A stretch of 64,000 nt of DNA, from assembly GCF_001458175.1 (NCBI RefSeq), contig NZ_CYPW01000008.1, forward strand, positions 62,001-126,000. Reading direction: 5' to 3'. Under the pieces are notes generated by a model. That model saw nothing but the letters and a program-made list of their open reading frames with translations, was not told the DNA's origin and ran no database searches. The DNA comes from Shimia marina (GTDB lineage Bacteria > Pseudomonadota > Alphaproteobacteria > Rhodobacterales > Rhodobacteraceae). Shown piece after piece: positions 48,041 through 56,665 of this stretch (position 1 is the stretch's first letter; each line of letters begins with the position of its first letter). Position numbers and translations under genes: made by a program.

Positions 48041-48900
48041 TGCTGTCGCGCCGTACCTTTTTGACCACTGTCGCTGCCGCCCTAACAGTGCCAGCAACTG
48101 CCTCTGCGGAAGAGGCACTGAAACTCGCCTTCATTCCGCAAGAAAACCCAGAGAAGCTGTTGGGGGATATCGAGGCGATCACTGCCTGGCTGTCCCAGCA
48201 GTTGGAGGTTCCAGTCACCGGCTTTGTTACCTTTGATCATGCTGCGGCAGTTGAGGCATTGCGCAATGGTGATGCCGATATCTCCTTCATGGGTGCCTTG
48301 CCCTTTGTGCTGGCAGAAGACCAGATCGGGGCGGTGCCACTTCTGTCCGAGGTTTACCGCGGCCAGCCGAGCTATTCGGGCCGGGTGTTTGTGCGCAAGG
48401 ACAGCGGCATCGAGACGCTGGCCGACCTGCAGGGCCGTGACATTGCCTTTGCCGATCCGGTGTCGGAGTCCGGCTATCTCTATCCGCTCGACCTGTTTGT
48501 GCGCGAAGGACTCGTTGCGGATGCAGGCGATGCGGACCGGTTCTTTGGCCAGAAGTTCTTTGCCGGTGGTTATCAGCAGGCAATGCAGGCTATGGCCAAC
48601 GGGTTAGTGGATGCTGCGGGTGCCAGCCAGTATGCCGATCTTTATCTGACGCCTGAGCAGCAGGCCGAGGTCAGGGTGCTGGGCGAAAGCGCGCAGATCC
48701 CCAGCCATGCCATCATTGCCCGGCCTGGTCTAGATGCGGCCTTGCAGGCCCGCTTCGTGGATGCCATGCTGCGCCTGAACCAGGCTGAGAACCAGTATTT
48801 GCTGGCCTATCTCTACGGCCCAGACGGCTATGTGGCAGCAGATCCCAAGGTCTATGACGGGGTCAGGCAGATGGCACGCCGTTACGGCTATCTAAAATGA
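48040..48900 (+). CDS. PhnD-like periplasmic substrate-binding protein
   Basis: The 286-aa protein has a Tat-like signal (R-R-T-F-L-T-T, cleavage after S-A-E) and the phosphonate-type binding-protein fold: F-I-P-Q-E-N-P-E-K-L, F-D-H-A-A-A-V-E-A-L-R-N-G-D-A-D-I-S-F-M-G, L-Q-G-R-D-I-A-F-A-D-P-V-S-E-S-G-Y-L-Y-P. The start shares a base with the cytochrome stop. The family binds phosphate, phosphite or phosphonate, but the MntR context suggests a different ligand such as a metal complex. Specificity cannot be read from sequence. Confidence 0.85.
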   Translation: MLSRRTFLTTVAAALTVPATASAEEALKLAFIPQENPEKLLGDIEAITAWLSQQLEVPVTGFVTFDHAAAVEALRNGDADISFMGALPFVLAEDQIGAVPLLSEVYRGQPSYSGRVFVRKDSGIETLADLQGRDIAFADPVSESGYLYPLDLFVREGLVADAGDADRFFGQKFFAGGYQQAMQAMANGLVDAAGASQYADLYLTPEQQAEVRVLGESAQIPSHAIIARPGLDAALQARFVDAMLRLNQAENQYLLAYLYGPDGYVAADPKVYDGVRQMARRYGYLK

Positions 48901-49667
48901 CCCAAGCGCTTGCCCTCCATGCTGTGTCGCATTGCTTTGACGACGCTGAGGCCCTGCAGGATGTGTCGCTGCAGGTGGCACCGGGGGAATGTGTGGCCTT
49001 GCTGGGGCCTTCGGGCGCCGGCAAGTCGACCCTGCTGGCCTTGCTGGATGGGCGGGTCCGGGGATGGCGCGGTCGGGCTGAGGTACTGGGCAACCGGCTT
49101 CCAAATGATCGGGCACCAGAACGAAAAACCCGGCTAGAGACTGGCTTCATCTTTCAGGAGTTCGCCCTGGTTGACCGGCAGAGCGTTTACCAGAATGCGA
49201 TGAACGGGCGGCTGGGGCGAATGCGCCTCTGGCCGTCGCTTTGGGGGCGATACGGTGCGCAGGATCACCTCAAGACGACCATCGCGCTGGAGGACACCGG
49301 CCTAACGGAGTTGGCACAGCGCCGTGCAGATCAGCTTTCAGGTGGTCAGCGCCAGCGAGTGGCCATCGCCCGCTGCCTGGCGCAGGAGCCTGAGTTGATA
49401 CTGGCGGATGAACCGGTCAGCAACCTCGATCCAGCCCACGCCGAACGCATTCTGGAACTGATCACCAACACAGCGCGAAATCGCGGCATCGCTGTAGTCT
49501 TCAGTTCGCATCAGCCAGAGCTTTCGCGGCGCTTTGCCGACCGTATCGTTGGATTGCGCGCGGGCGCGGTGCTGTTTGACAAGCCCTCCGCGATGGTCGG
49601 CAACGATGACATCAGCGATTTGTACCATGGAACAGTACCTGGTGACGGATTGCGGGTGGTGAGCTGA
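48897..49667 (+). CDS. PhnC-like ABC transporter ATPase
   Basis: The 256-aa protein shows Walker A G-P-S-G-A-G-K-S-T, the signature L-S-G-G-Q-R-Q-R, Walker B L-I-L-A-D-E-P-V-S-N-L-D and the H-loop S-S-H-Q-P. The spacing is that of PhnC importer ATPases. It overlaps its neighbours on both sides (4 nt and 1 nt) in the same operon. Confidence 0.92.
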   Translation: MTQALALHAVSHCFDDAEALQDVSLQVAPGECVALLGPSGAGKSTLLALLDGRVRGWRGRAEVLGNRLPNDRAPERKTRLETGFIFQEFALVDRQSVYQNAMNGRLGRMRLWPSLWGRYGAQDHLKTTIALEDTGLTELAQRRADQLSGGQRQRVAIARCLAQEPELILADEPVSNLDPAHAERILELITNTARNRGIAVVFSSHQPELSRRFADRIVGLRAGAVLFDKPSAMVGNDDISDLYHGTVPGDGLRVVS

Positions 49668-50410
49668 TGAGCCGGATCTTGGTTTGGATGGTACTCGGGC
49701 TTGCTGTGCTGTGGGCTGCAGGAAACGCTGACATCGGCTTGGAAAAACTGCCCGGAGCGGGTCCGAGGCTAGCAGAATTTCTAGGCCGGATGATACCACC
49801 GGACCTTTCTGTCTGGCCGGAAGTCCTTACAGGCCTAACCGAGACACTGAGAATCGCCATTCTTGGGACGCTGTTTGCGGTCGTCCTGTCGGCGGGGCTG
49901 GCTGTACTTGCGTCTGAGACCCTTGTACCCGCAGCCATCTGGCGCCCGGTACGTGCGCTGCTGGCAGTGATCCGGTCGATTCCGCTGATCTTGGTGGCGA
50001 TGCTGATGGTGGGGGCAGTCGGGCTGGGCCCACTGCCCGGTATTCTTGCAATCACTTTTCATGCCACCGGCATGCTGGCCAAATTCTATGCTGAAGCAAT
50101 CGACAATGTCGGTGCCGCACCACTTGCTGCATTGGAAAGCGCAGGTGCCAGCCGAGCGCAATTATTGCGGTGGGCGATCTGGCCACAGATGGCACCAGTT
50201 GTGCTCCGCGACACTGTCTTCCGCTTTGAACTGAACCTCCGCGAAAGCTTGATCTTAGGTATCGTTGGCGCCGGGGGCATCGGTCTGTACGTTCAGACTT
50301 ACGTGCGTTCGTTCCAATACGACAAAGCTGCAACTGTCACGCTTGCCATCATCGCTCTTGTGCTGCTGTTCGAAGGTCTAAATTCGGTTTTACAAAAGCG
50401 GTTTTCGTGA
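49667..50410 (+). CDS. PhnE-like ABC transporter permease
   Basis: The 247-aa membrane protein has six predicted helices and the permease coupling motif E-S-A-G-A-S-R-A-Q-L-L-R-W-A-I-W-P-Q (EAA loop), with R-S-I-P-L-I-L-V-A-M-L typical of PhnE permeases. It completes the importer. A single permease gene implies a homodimer. Confidence 0.92.
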   Translation: MSRILVWMVLGLAVLWAAGNADIGLEKLPGAGPRLAEFLGRMIPPDLSVWPEVLTGLTETLRIAILGTLFAVVLSAGLAVLASETLVPAAIWRPVRALLAVIRSIPLILVAMLMVGAVGLGPLPGILAITFHATGMLAKFYAEAIDNVGAAPLAALESAGASRAQLLRWAIWPQMAPVVLRDTVFRFELNLRESLILGIVGAGGIGLYVQTYVRSFQYDKAATVTLAIIALVLLFEGLNSVLQKRFS

Positions 50411-50650
50411 CGATTTTGATCAAGGAAGGTCGGAAAATTCAGATTTCGCAGCGTTTTCAGTTTCGTAGTGCCATTCGAAGAGCTTTCCCTACCATTCATC
50501 GTTCGCCAGACCCACTGAACTGGGGTTCGCCTATCTTGCTCATTACCTGTGTTCTTCGGTTTGATCAGTCTACCTTGAAACTGTCAGTCTGCCGCACCGA
50601 CAACAGTTTTTTTGAGAAGCACAGCCGCCACCGTTTCCAGACAAATTCGG

Positions 50651-51160
50651 TTATGAGTAGATATCAATAGGTGTCCCGTTCTTCACCATTGCATAGATAT
50701 CTTCTATCTCCCGATCCGAAACGGCAATGCATCCGGCCGTCCAGTCGCGCTTGTTTGTCGGGTCAATGCCAGGGCGCGGCCCCCCATGGATGAAAATATC
50801 TCCACCAGGGGAACGGCCCTGAGCCTTTGCGTATGCGATATCCGCCTCGTTCGGGTACGAGATCCCGATGGAAAGATGAAACAGGCTTTCGGGATTTCGC
50901 CTGTCAATCACGTATGATCCTTCTGGCGTGCGCCCGTCCCCTTCGAATTGCTTGTGACCCTCAGGCGCAAAGCCAAGGCCCATTGGGATAGTGCGCAAAA
51001 CACCCTCTGGTCCATCAAGGACAATCATGCGCTGCCCCTTGTAGACCCGCACCCGGGTCACCTCCGGCCCCCTGTAAGTGCGGAATTTGTTTGCACATCC
51101 AGAAAGAATTGTCGCCAGAGCTCCCAGGAGGATTGTGCGACGTGTAACTCGAAAATTCAC
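50651..51160 (-). CDS. L,D-transpeptidase (YkuD), lipoprotein-like
   Basis: The 169-aa protein has a lipobox (L-S-G-C22) and a YkuD domain with I-H-G-G ... and the catalytic T-A-G-C-I-A-V-S. YkuD enzymes form 3-3 cross-links in peptidoglycan or attach lipoproteins to it. It lies 61 nt downstream of the P-type ATPase on the same strand, so it is probably part of that metal-induced transcript. The small size and short N-terminal region are at the low end for the family. Confidence 0.87.
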   Translation of the reverse strand: MNFRVTRRTILLGALATILSGCANKFRTYRGPEVTRVRVYKGQRMIVLDGPEGVLRTIPMGLGFAPEGHKQFEGDGRTPEGSYVIDRRNPESLFHLSIGISYPNEADIAYAKAQGRSPGGDIFIHGGPRPGIDPTNKRDWTAGCIAVSDREIEDIYAMVKNGTPIDIYS

Positions 51161-51221
51161 TGCTCAATGCCTCTTTCATGAGGTTTTTCAAACTTGACAC
51201 TAGCGTGCTGTGCCAGCCCGT

Positions 51222-53591
51222 TCAATGGCCGTGCGCCAAAGCACCTTCGGCCAGTCTGTCGCCGACGCGGTCACCGCCTTTGGGCGGAGTCTCCGCGTGG
51301 TGTCCGTTTAACAGCCTGAGCGCATTTGCGACAACCAGCAGTGACACGCCAACATCTGCGGCAATGGCCCCCCACATCGATGCCATCCCAAACGCTGTCG
51401 CCACCACGAAAACGGCCTTGGTTGCCAGCGAGGTTGCGATGTTTTGACGGATGATCGACATCGCACGGCGGGAATGGCCTATGAGCCAGGGCACCCTGCC
51501 AATGTCATCAGTCATCAAGGCAATGTCCGCCGTCTCGATGGCCGCGTCGGAACCAACCGCGCCCATGGCGATAGCATAGTGGGCCCGCGCCATGGCGGGG
51601 GCATCGTTTACGCCATCGCCAATCATGGCCACCATATCGTGCGCTTCGACCAGGTCTTCGATGGCCGTCACCTTGTCCTCGGGCAGAAGCTCCGCGCGCA
51701 CCTCGTCGATGCCGACCTCTGTCGCGACCGCGCGCGCGGTGCGTTCATTGTCGCCCGTCAGCATGACGATGGTTTTCACGCCCTGCGCATGCAGACGAGC
51801 CACGATTCCCTTGGCGTCGGGGCGGATGCGGTCGCGCAGTTCCAGAATACCCATCACCCCATTTGCATCACCAACAGCCACCAACGTACTACCGGCAACT
51901 TCGATACGGTGCCGAAGGTCTGTCGGAATGGCACTTCCAAGCCCTTTTTCCTCGGCGAACCGGTCAGAGCCGAGCCAGACCGCCCGATCCTGTACCCTGC
52001 CTTCAAGCCCACGCCCCGGTACGGTCCGCGTATCGTCCGCCGCGGATACATCAAGGCCGTCGACTTCTGCACGTACAAGGATAGCGCGCGCTAACGGGTG
52101 GGAGGATCGCGCTTCAAGCGCCGCCGCTACGCCCATCAGATCCTGCGTCGACGCATTCCCTAGCGGATACATTGCAGCAACTTCAGGCTCGCCGATGGTG
52201 ATCGTACCGGTCTTGTCCATGGCCAAGGCTGAAGTGCGTCCCGGAGCTTCGACATAAGCACCGCCCTTGATCAGCACCCCGGCGCGGGCCGAGGCTGTGA
52301 GCGCGGCGACGATGGACACGGGCGTCGAAATGACCAGCGCACAAGGGCAGGCGATCACCAGAAGGACGAGGGCGTTGTAGAACCAGTCATCCCAGGCTCC
52401 ACCAAATACGAGCGGTGGCAGCATCGCGACGGCAATGGCGAGCGCCATCACGATGGGCGTATAGACGCGCGCAAATTTCGCCACCCATTGCTCCACGGGC
52501 GCGCGGCGGGTGTGGGCGTCGCCTACCATGCGGATGATCTTGGCGAGCACCGTGTCGGAGGCCGCCCTGGTCGCGCGTACCGTCAGCGTGCCCTCGCCAT
52601 TGATCGTGCCCGCATAGACCTCGTCACCCGGCTCCTTCGGCACCAATGCGCTTTCGCCAGTGATCGGGGCTTGATCAACGGCCCCGGCGCCTTCGATCAC
52701 TTGCCCGTCCAATGGAATGCGGTCCCCGCCACGCACCACGAAATGTGCATCGATGGCGACGGCTGACGCCGGAACATCTGCTTCAGAACCATCTTCGTAG
52801 ACAACCCTTGCAGTAGGTGGCGCTAGGTCGAGCAAAGCCGAGACAGCGTTCCGCGCCCGCCCGACACTCCAGCTTTCAAGGTACAGCGAGAGAGAGAAGA
52901 AGAACGCGACCGTTGCCGCCTCGAAAAACTCGCCAAGGCCGATAGCCCCGGCCACAGCGACCACCATCAAGAGGTTCATGTCGGGCGATACGCGCCGCGC
53001 GGATGACCACGCCTTCGGGGCGACAAGCCAAACGCCAGCCAGGATCGCGATAGCAAAAAGCCCCGCTTCGACCAAAGGCATCACTGCTTCTCCATGGCCG
53101 GAAAAGAGACCGATCGCACCGCCCATCCCGGTTTCTGCGATGTGATACAGAAATCCTGCCGCCCAAAAGCCTCCGCTCAGCATTGTGAACAGGCGCTGAC
53201 GGGCAAGATGCGCAGCTTGATCCTCCGAAGCGTTCTCGGCATCCCAGGGTTTTGCGCTCATACCCGTGGTCGCAACCAGTTGAGTGATCTCTCCATCCGA
53301 CACTGCGGCAGCGCTGTGGAGTATGATCATGCGTCCGTTGATGACATCGAATGCCAGGTGCTCCGCCCCGCCGACTTTCGGTCCAACGACCTTGTTGAGG
53401 ATCGCCACTTCTTCTGCGCAATCAAGACCGCTGACCTGAAAACTCCGGCCCGCTCCATCTTGTGGCACGGGACCAAACTCTTCGTGTGAATGGCTTCCTC
53501 CACAGCAGGCATGTTCACTTGCACATGTTTCTGACTTGGCTCTATCAGTTGGGTGTACTTCAGATACCACAGTTTCAGTTTTGGCGGCCAT
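51222..53591 (-). CDS. P1B-type heavy-metal ATPase (ZntA/CadA-like Zn/Cd/Pb exporter)
   Basis: The 789-aa protein has a Cys/His-rich N-terminus (C-A-S-E-H-A-C-C-G-G-S-H-S-H), a degenerate ferredoxin-like domain (S-G-L-D-C-A-E-E), eight predicted helices with C-P-C-A-L-V-I-S, the phosphorylation motif D-K-T-G-T-I-T, T-G-D-N and G-D-G-V-N-D-A-P-A. C-P-C with an N-terminal Cys-rich tail fits the Zn/Cd/Pb group. GGAG precedes the ATG. It is driven by a MerR-type promoter at 53622. Confidence 0.93.
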   Translation of the reverse strand: MAAKTETVVSEVHPTDRAKSETCASEHACCGGSHSHEEFGPVPQDGAGRSFQVSGLDCAEEVAILNKVVGPKVGGAEHLAFDVINGRMIILHSAAAVSDGEITQLVATTGMSAKPWDAENASEDQAAHLARQRLFTMLSGGFWAAGFLYHIAETGMGGAIGLFSGHGEAVMPLVEAGLFAIAILAGVWLVAPKAWSSARRVSPDMNLLMVVAVAGAIGLGEFFEAATVAFFFSLSLYLESWSVGRARNAVSALLDLAPPTARVVYEDGSEADVPASAVAIDAHFVVRGGDRIPLDGQVIEGAGAVDQAPITGESALVPKEPGDEVYAGTINGEGTLTVRATRAASDTVLAKIIRMVGDAHTRRAPVEQWVAKFARVYTPIVMALAIAVAMLPPLVFGGAWDDWFYNALVLLVIACPCALVISTPVSIVAALTASARAGVLIKGGAYVEAPGRTSALAMDKTGTITIGEPEVAAMYPLGNASTQDLMGVAAALEARSSHPLARAILVRAEVDGLDVSAADDTRTVPGRGLEGRVQDRAVWLGSDRFAEEKGLGSAIPTDLRHRIEVAGSTLVAVGDANGVMGILELRDRIRPDAKGIVARLHAQGVKTIVMLTGDNERTARAVATEVGIDEVRAELLPEDKVTAIEDLVEAHDMVAMIGDGVNDAPAMARAHYAIAMGAVGSDAAIETADIALMTDDIGRVPWLIGHSRRAMSIIRQNIATSLATKAVFVVATAFGMASMWGAIAADVGVSLLVVANALRLLNGHHAETPPKGGDRVGDRLAEGALAHGH

Positions 53592-53621
53592 TCGGCATCT
53601 CCAGAATCATTGCTTGGCTGG

Positions 53622-53652
53622 ACCATAACTCCTACAGTCGCTAGAGGTTCAA
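53622..53652 (-). promoter_or_regulatory. MerR-type promoter of the P-type ATPase
   Basis: On the - strand TTGAAC is followed after 19 bp by TATGGT; the spacer CTCTAGCGACTGTAGGAGT holds the CCTCTAG-CGA-CTGTAGG dyad. It closely resembles the site at 37155. Confidence 0.82.
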
Positions 53653-53754
53653 GAGGTATTTTGTTTCGTATATAGTTTTCGGCTGCCAAGGGGCGCGCGA
53701 GTATAAAACCAATCGGCGGACACGCAATCAACGAAGAAAGGCGACAAGGAATTT

Positions 53755-54027
53755 ATGAAGACTCAGCAATTTGCCGGACCGATCGGACTACCGCTACTTG
53801 GGGTACTGCTGCTTGGCGCATGCGCGACGACAGATCAGAACGGATCCCAAAAAATCGGAAACGTGCCAGAGGCTATCGTGGAACTGGCTGATCCAAGTCA
53901 AAACCTTGCAACAGCCCGGCTCCGCGAAGAAGACGGATGCTACTGGTATGAACACAACGGACCCGTAGAAAAGACCTTGCTTCCCCTCAGAACCGCTGGT
54001 GGCAACCCGATTTGTGTTGCTCGGTAA
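53755..54027 (+). CDS. Small putative lipoprotein (90 aa)
   Basis: The product has a lipobox (L-L-G-A-C23-A-T-T) after a hydrophobic segment, then a 65-aa mature part with an E-E-D-G-C-Y-W-Y-E-H-N-G motif and a second Cys near the end (N-P-I-C-V-A-R), which might form a disulfide. The SD AGGCGACAAGGAA is reasonable. It lies between two MerR-type-controlled - strand units. No family is recognised. Confidence 0.7.
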   Translation: MKTQQFAGPIGLPLLGVLLLGACATTDQNGSQKIGNVPEAIVELADPSQNLATARLREEDGCYWYEHNGPVEKTLLPLRTAGGNPICVAR

Positions 54028-54100
54028 ACGTAACGATCTTCCTGACATCTCCGGCCCACGTTGAGGGCCGGAGCGAAGATCAACGCGTCACAATCCTGCA

Positions 54101-54763
54101 CTAGCTGTCCGAAACAACACTCTGTTCGGCAGAATACAGGTATACGGTCGACCCTATGGCGACGTTTGAATAGAGATCATTGATATGTGCCATGACCATC
54201 CGGACGCAGCCAGAACTCGCTCGACCGCCAATCGACCAAGGTTTAGGTGTCCCGTGGATGCGAAGGTAAGTGTCTCGGTTGCCAACGTAGAGATAAAGAG
54301 CACGTGACCCGAGTGCATTCTTCGGCCCCGGCTCCATCCCATCCGCAAATTCTGCGTTTTCCGGATTTCGTTCGATCATTGACGCTGTTGGGGTCCAGTG
54401 TGGCCATTCGACCTTTCGCCGAATGGTGTAGGTTCCTGGTTCGTAGAGATTTCCACGCGCGATCGCCACTCCATACCGCATCGCTGTACCACCTTCTTCA
54501 ATGTGATAGAGATAGCGGGCGACTGCATCGACATGGATGTCACCTGGCACAAGGCCATCTTTCGCAGCAACACGTTGCGGCAAGAAACGGGGATGCAGCC
54601 CCCACGGATTGGATGTCGCCGGGTCATAGTTGCTGGGCGTTACCTGAGAATCCCACGACGCTTTTTGGCCGGTCGTTGGCCAGCTACTGGCCAAAGCCGG
54701 TCCCGCGATCGGTAACGAAAACATCGCAGTGGACGTGGAAATGAAATGGCGCCGGGTCAGCAT
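54101..54763 (-). CDS. L,D-transpeptidase (YkuD), periplasmic
   Basis: The 220-aa protein has a Tat-type signal (R-R-H-F-I-S-T, cleavage after A-L-A) and the YkuD active site H-G-T-P-K-P-W-S-I-G-G-R-A-S-S-G-C-V-R-M, with the catalytic His and Cys intact. It makes 3-3 or lipoprotein cross-links in peptidoglycan. It is longer than and only distantly related to the enzyme at 50651. Its own MerR-type promoter at 54825 places it in the metal regulon. Confidence 0.9.
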   Translation of the reverse strand: MLTRRHFISTSTAMFSLPIAGPALASSWPTTGQKASWDSQVTPSNYDPATSNPWGLHPRFLPQRVAAKDGLVPGDIHVDAVARYLYHIEEGGTAMRYGVAIARGNLYEPGTYTIRRKVEWPHWTPTASMIERNPENAEFADGMEPGPKNALGSRALYLYVGNRDTYLRIHGTPKPWSIGGRASSGCVRMVMAHINDLYSNVAIGSTVYLYSAEQSVVSDS

Positions 54764-54824
54764 AGGTCCTACTCCAAAGAAATTGTTTGTGCACCTCCAG
54801 CCGCGGCTTGGATGCCTCGAGTGC

Positions 54825-54855
54825 CTTGTAGAACCTCAAGCCACTATAGGTTCAA
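54825..54855 (-). promoter_or_regulatory. MerR-type promoter of the second L,D-transpeptidase
   Basis: On the - strand TTGAAC is followed after 19 bp by TACAAG; the spacer CTATAGTGGCTTGAGGTTC holds an imperfect dyad around TGG. It is the weakest of the four dyads, but the spacing and -35 are identical. Confidence 0.72.
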
Positions 54856-55075
54856 GGCCTCATTTATGAGCGATGATCAAGTCCTCGTGAAGGGATGGCT
54901 CTCCTTCTGCCGCTGGCATCTGACAGATCACAGGCCAATTTTACAAGCATTTTGGATCTTACCGGTGTCGATACTCTGCCACAAACCCTTGGCGAAACTC
55001 GGTTTGATTTTGTCACTTTTTCATCCTCGGCTATGAGAGCCTACATTGGAACGCGATGCAGCATTGTTCACTTTG

Positions 55076-56618
55076 GGCTGATTCTGTGGAAAAACAACGT
55101 GTTGCTGACGCAGAAAGCGCGGTGCTGAACATAGCGCGAGCGCCTTTTCTATCAGGCTTTGCGCGTTTGCTGCGGTGCGGGAAAGATCTTTGCCAGTTTG
55201 CGGAGGTTTTGGGCGGTTGCGGCGAGGAGGAATTCGTCATTTGCACCGCATGGTCCGCGTAATCGGAGCCGCCCGAGGCCGAGAATGCGTTTGAGGTGAG
55301 CGAAGAGCATCTCGACCTTCTTTCGGAGCTTCATTGAGATCTCGTATTGGCGGGTCTTGGCGATGTCGCGAGCGACTTGACGTGCGTCTTCGTGTTCTTC
55401 ACGTGTGATCTTGCGAGCGTCGGCATTCGGGCAGCATTTGGCCTTTGATGGGCAGGCCTGGCAGGTCAGTTTCAATGCGCGATAGCGGGCTGTGCCTTTG
55501 CCGGTGGGTCCTCGGTTCGGGTCGGAATAGTTGCGACGGAACTGCTTCAGCGCGTGCCCCTCCGGACAGATGTATTGATCGTTCTCTGCATCCCATTCGA
55601 AGTCAGCACGCGTCCATGTGCCATCGCTGCGGCTGGACTTGTCAAAGACAGGAATGTGTGGGGCGATCTTGCGTTCGACAAGCCAGCCCAACATCGGCCC
55701 GGTGCCATAGGCGGTATCTGCGATCAGGCGCTCCGGGTGCAGATCAAACCTGTCTTTCACGCGCCTGAGCATTGTTTTGGTGGACCCAACCTCGGCCTGC
55801 CGAATGGATCGTGTGGCCTCGACGTCGACGATGACCCCATAATCCGTATCGATCAGATAATTGTCGGAATAGCTGAAGAATGCAGGACCTTTGCGGGCTG
55901 CCGTCCATTGACTGGCGGGGTCGGAATGTGATGTGAACTTCGGCTGCACATTGCTGGCAGCGCCAAAGGCCGCCTCATCCAATGTGTCGAGATACTCTCG
56001 AACGGCGCGTGGTGCATCCATGGGATCAATGGTTGTCGCGTCCCATTCTTCCTTCGGTGTCGAGTTCTGCTTGTTGGCGTCAGCCTCGATCAGACTGGCG
56101 TCGATGGCCATACGTTGGCCGCTCACGAGACCCTCTGCGATGCAACGGGTAACAGTCGTCTCAAACAAATGGCGCAGCAGTTCGCTCTCCCGAAACCGCC
56201 CATGTCGGTTTTTCGAGAAGGTCGAATGGTCGGGCACGCGGTCATTGAGGTCGAGCCGACAGAACCATCGATAGGCCAGGTTCAGATGCACTTCCTCGCA
56301 CAGGCGGCGTTCGGAGCGGATGCCAAAGCAATACCCCACCAGAAGCATGCGGATCAGGAGTTCAGGGTCGACAGAAGGGCGGCCCGTGTGGCTGTAGAAC
56401 TCCGCAAGATGGGTGCGAATGCCACTCAGATCGACAAACCGATCAATCGAGCGCAACAGGTGGGCTTGAGGCACATGATCTTCCAGCGAAAACTCGTAAA
56501 ACAAAGCCGCCTGCGCTTCTTGTCTCGGTCCCATCATCACTCAATCCCCCGTTCAATATGGAAATTGAATCAGTGACTTCGGCCTCGATCAAGGGTGAGT
56601 TTTTCAACAGAATAGGCT
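55076..56618 (-). mobile_element. IS1182-family insertion sequence
   Basis: Imperfect terminal inverted repeats flank one transposase gene: left GGCTGATTCTGTGGAAAAAC (about 55077-55096) and right, read inward, GCCTATTCTGTTGAAAAAC (56617 to about 56599). The element is about 1.54 kb. A target duplication was not resolved. It lies between the metal island and the virB operon, just after virB6. Confidence 0.75.
55152..56540 (-). CDS. IS1182-family DDE transposase
   Basis: The 462-aa protein has the IS1182/IS5-like N-terminal domain (F-Y-E-F-S-L-E-D-H-V-P, G-Y-C-F-G-I-R-S-E-R-R-L-C-E-E-V, P-D-H-S-T-F-S-K-N-R) and DDE residues in A-I-D-A-S-L, A-D-T-A-Y-G-T and the C-terminal E of V-E-M-L-F-A-H-L-K. 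A zinc-finger-like C-P-E-G-H ... C-Q-A-C-P-S-K-A-K-C-C segment is present, as usual. The frame is intact, so the copy may be active. Confidence 0.9.
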   Translation of the reverse strand: MMMGPRQEAQAALFYEFSLEDHVPQAHLLRSIDRFVDLSGIRTHLAEFYSHTGRPSVDPELLIRMLLVGYCFGIRSERRLCEEVHLNLAYRWFCRLDLNDRVPDHSTFSKNRHGRFRESELLRHLFETTVTRCIAEGLVSGQRMAIDASLIEADANKQNSTPKEEWDATTIDPMDAPRAVREYLDTLDEAAFGAASNVQPKFTSHSDPASQWTAARKGPAFFSYSDNYLIDTDYGVIVDVEATRSIRQAEVGSTKTMLRRVKDRFDLHPERLIADTAYGTGPMLGWLVERKIAPHIPVFDKSSRSDGTWTRADFEWDAENDQYICPEGHALKQFRRNYSDPNRGPTGKGTARYRALKLTCQACPSKAKCCPNADARKITREEHEDARQVARDIAKTRQYEISMKLRKKVEMLFAHLKRILGLGRLRLRGPCGANDEFLLAATAQNLRKLAKIFPAPQQTRKA

Positions 56619-56665
56619 CCCACCCGACGTTCGCTACGGGATGCCTGAAGGTCGGCTAAGGGCCG

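Noticed and set aside
50407-50670. An 87-codon frame overlapping the end of the permease gene
   Set aside because: It has no SD of its own and a random composition, and it runs into the convergent L,D-transpeptidase gene.
54746-55128. Small + strand frames between the last MerR-type promoter and the IS
   Set aside because: They start within or next to the promoter, lack SD sites and overlap each other; probably intergenic DNA interrupted by the IS.
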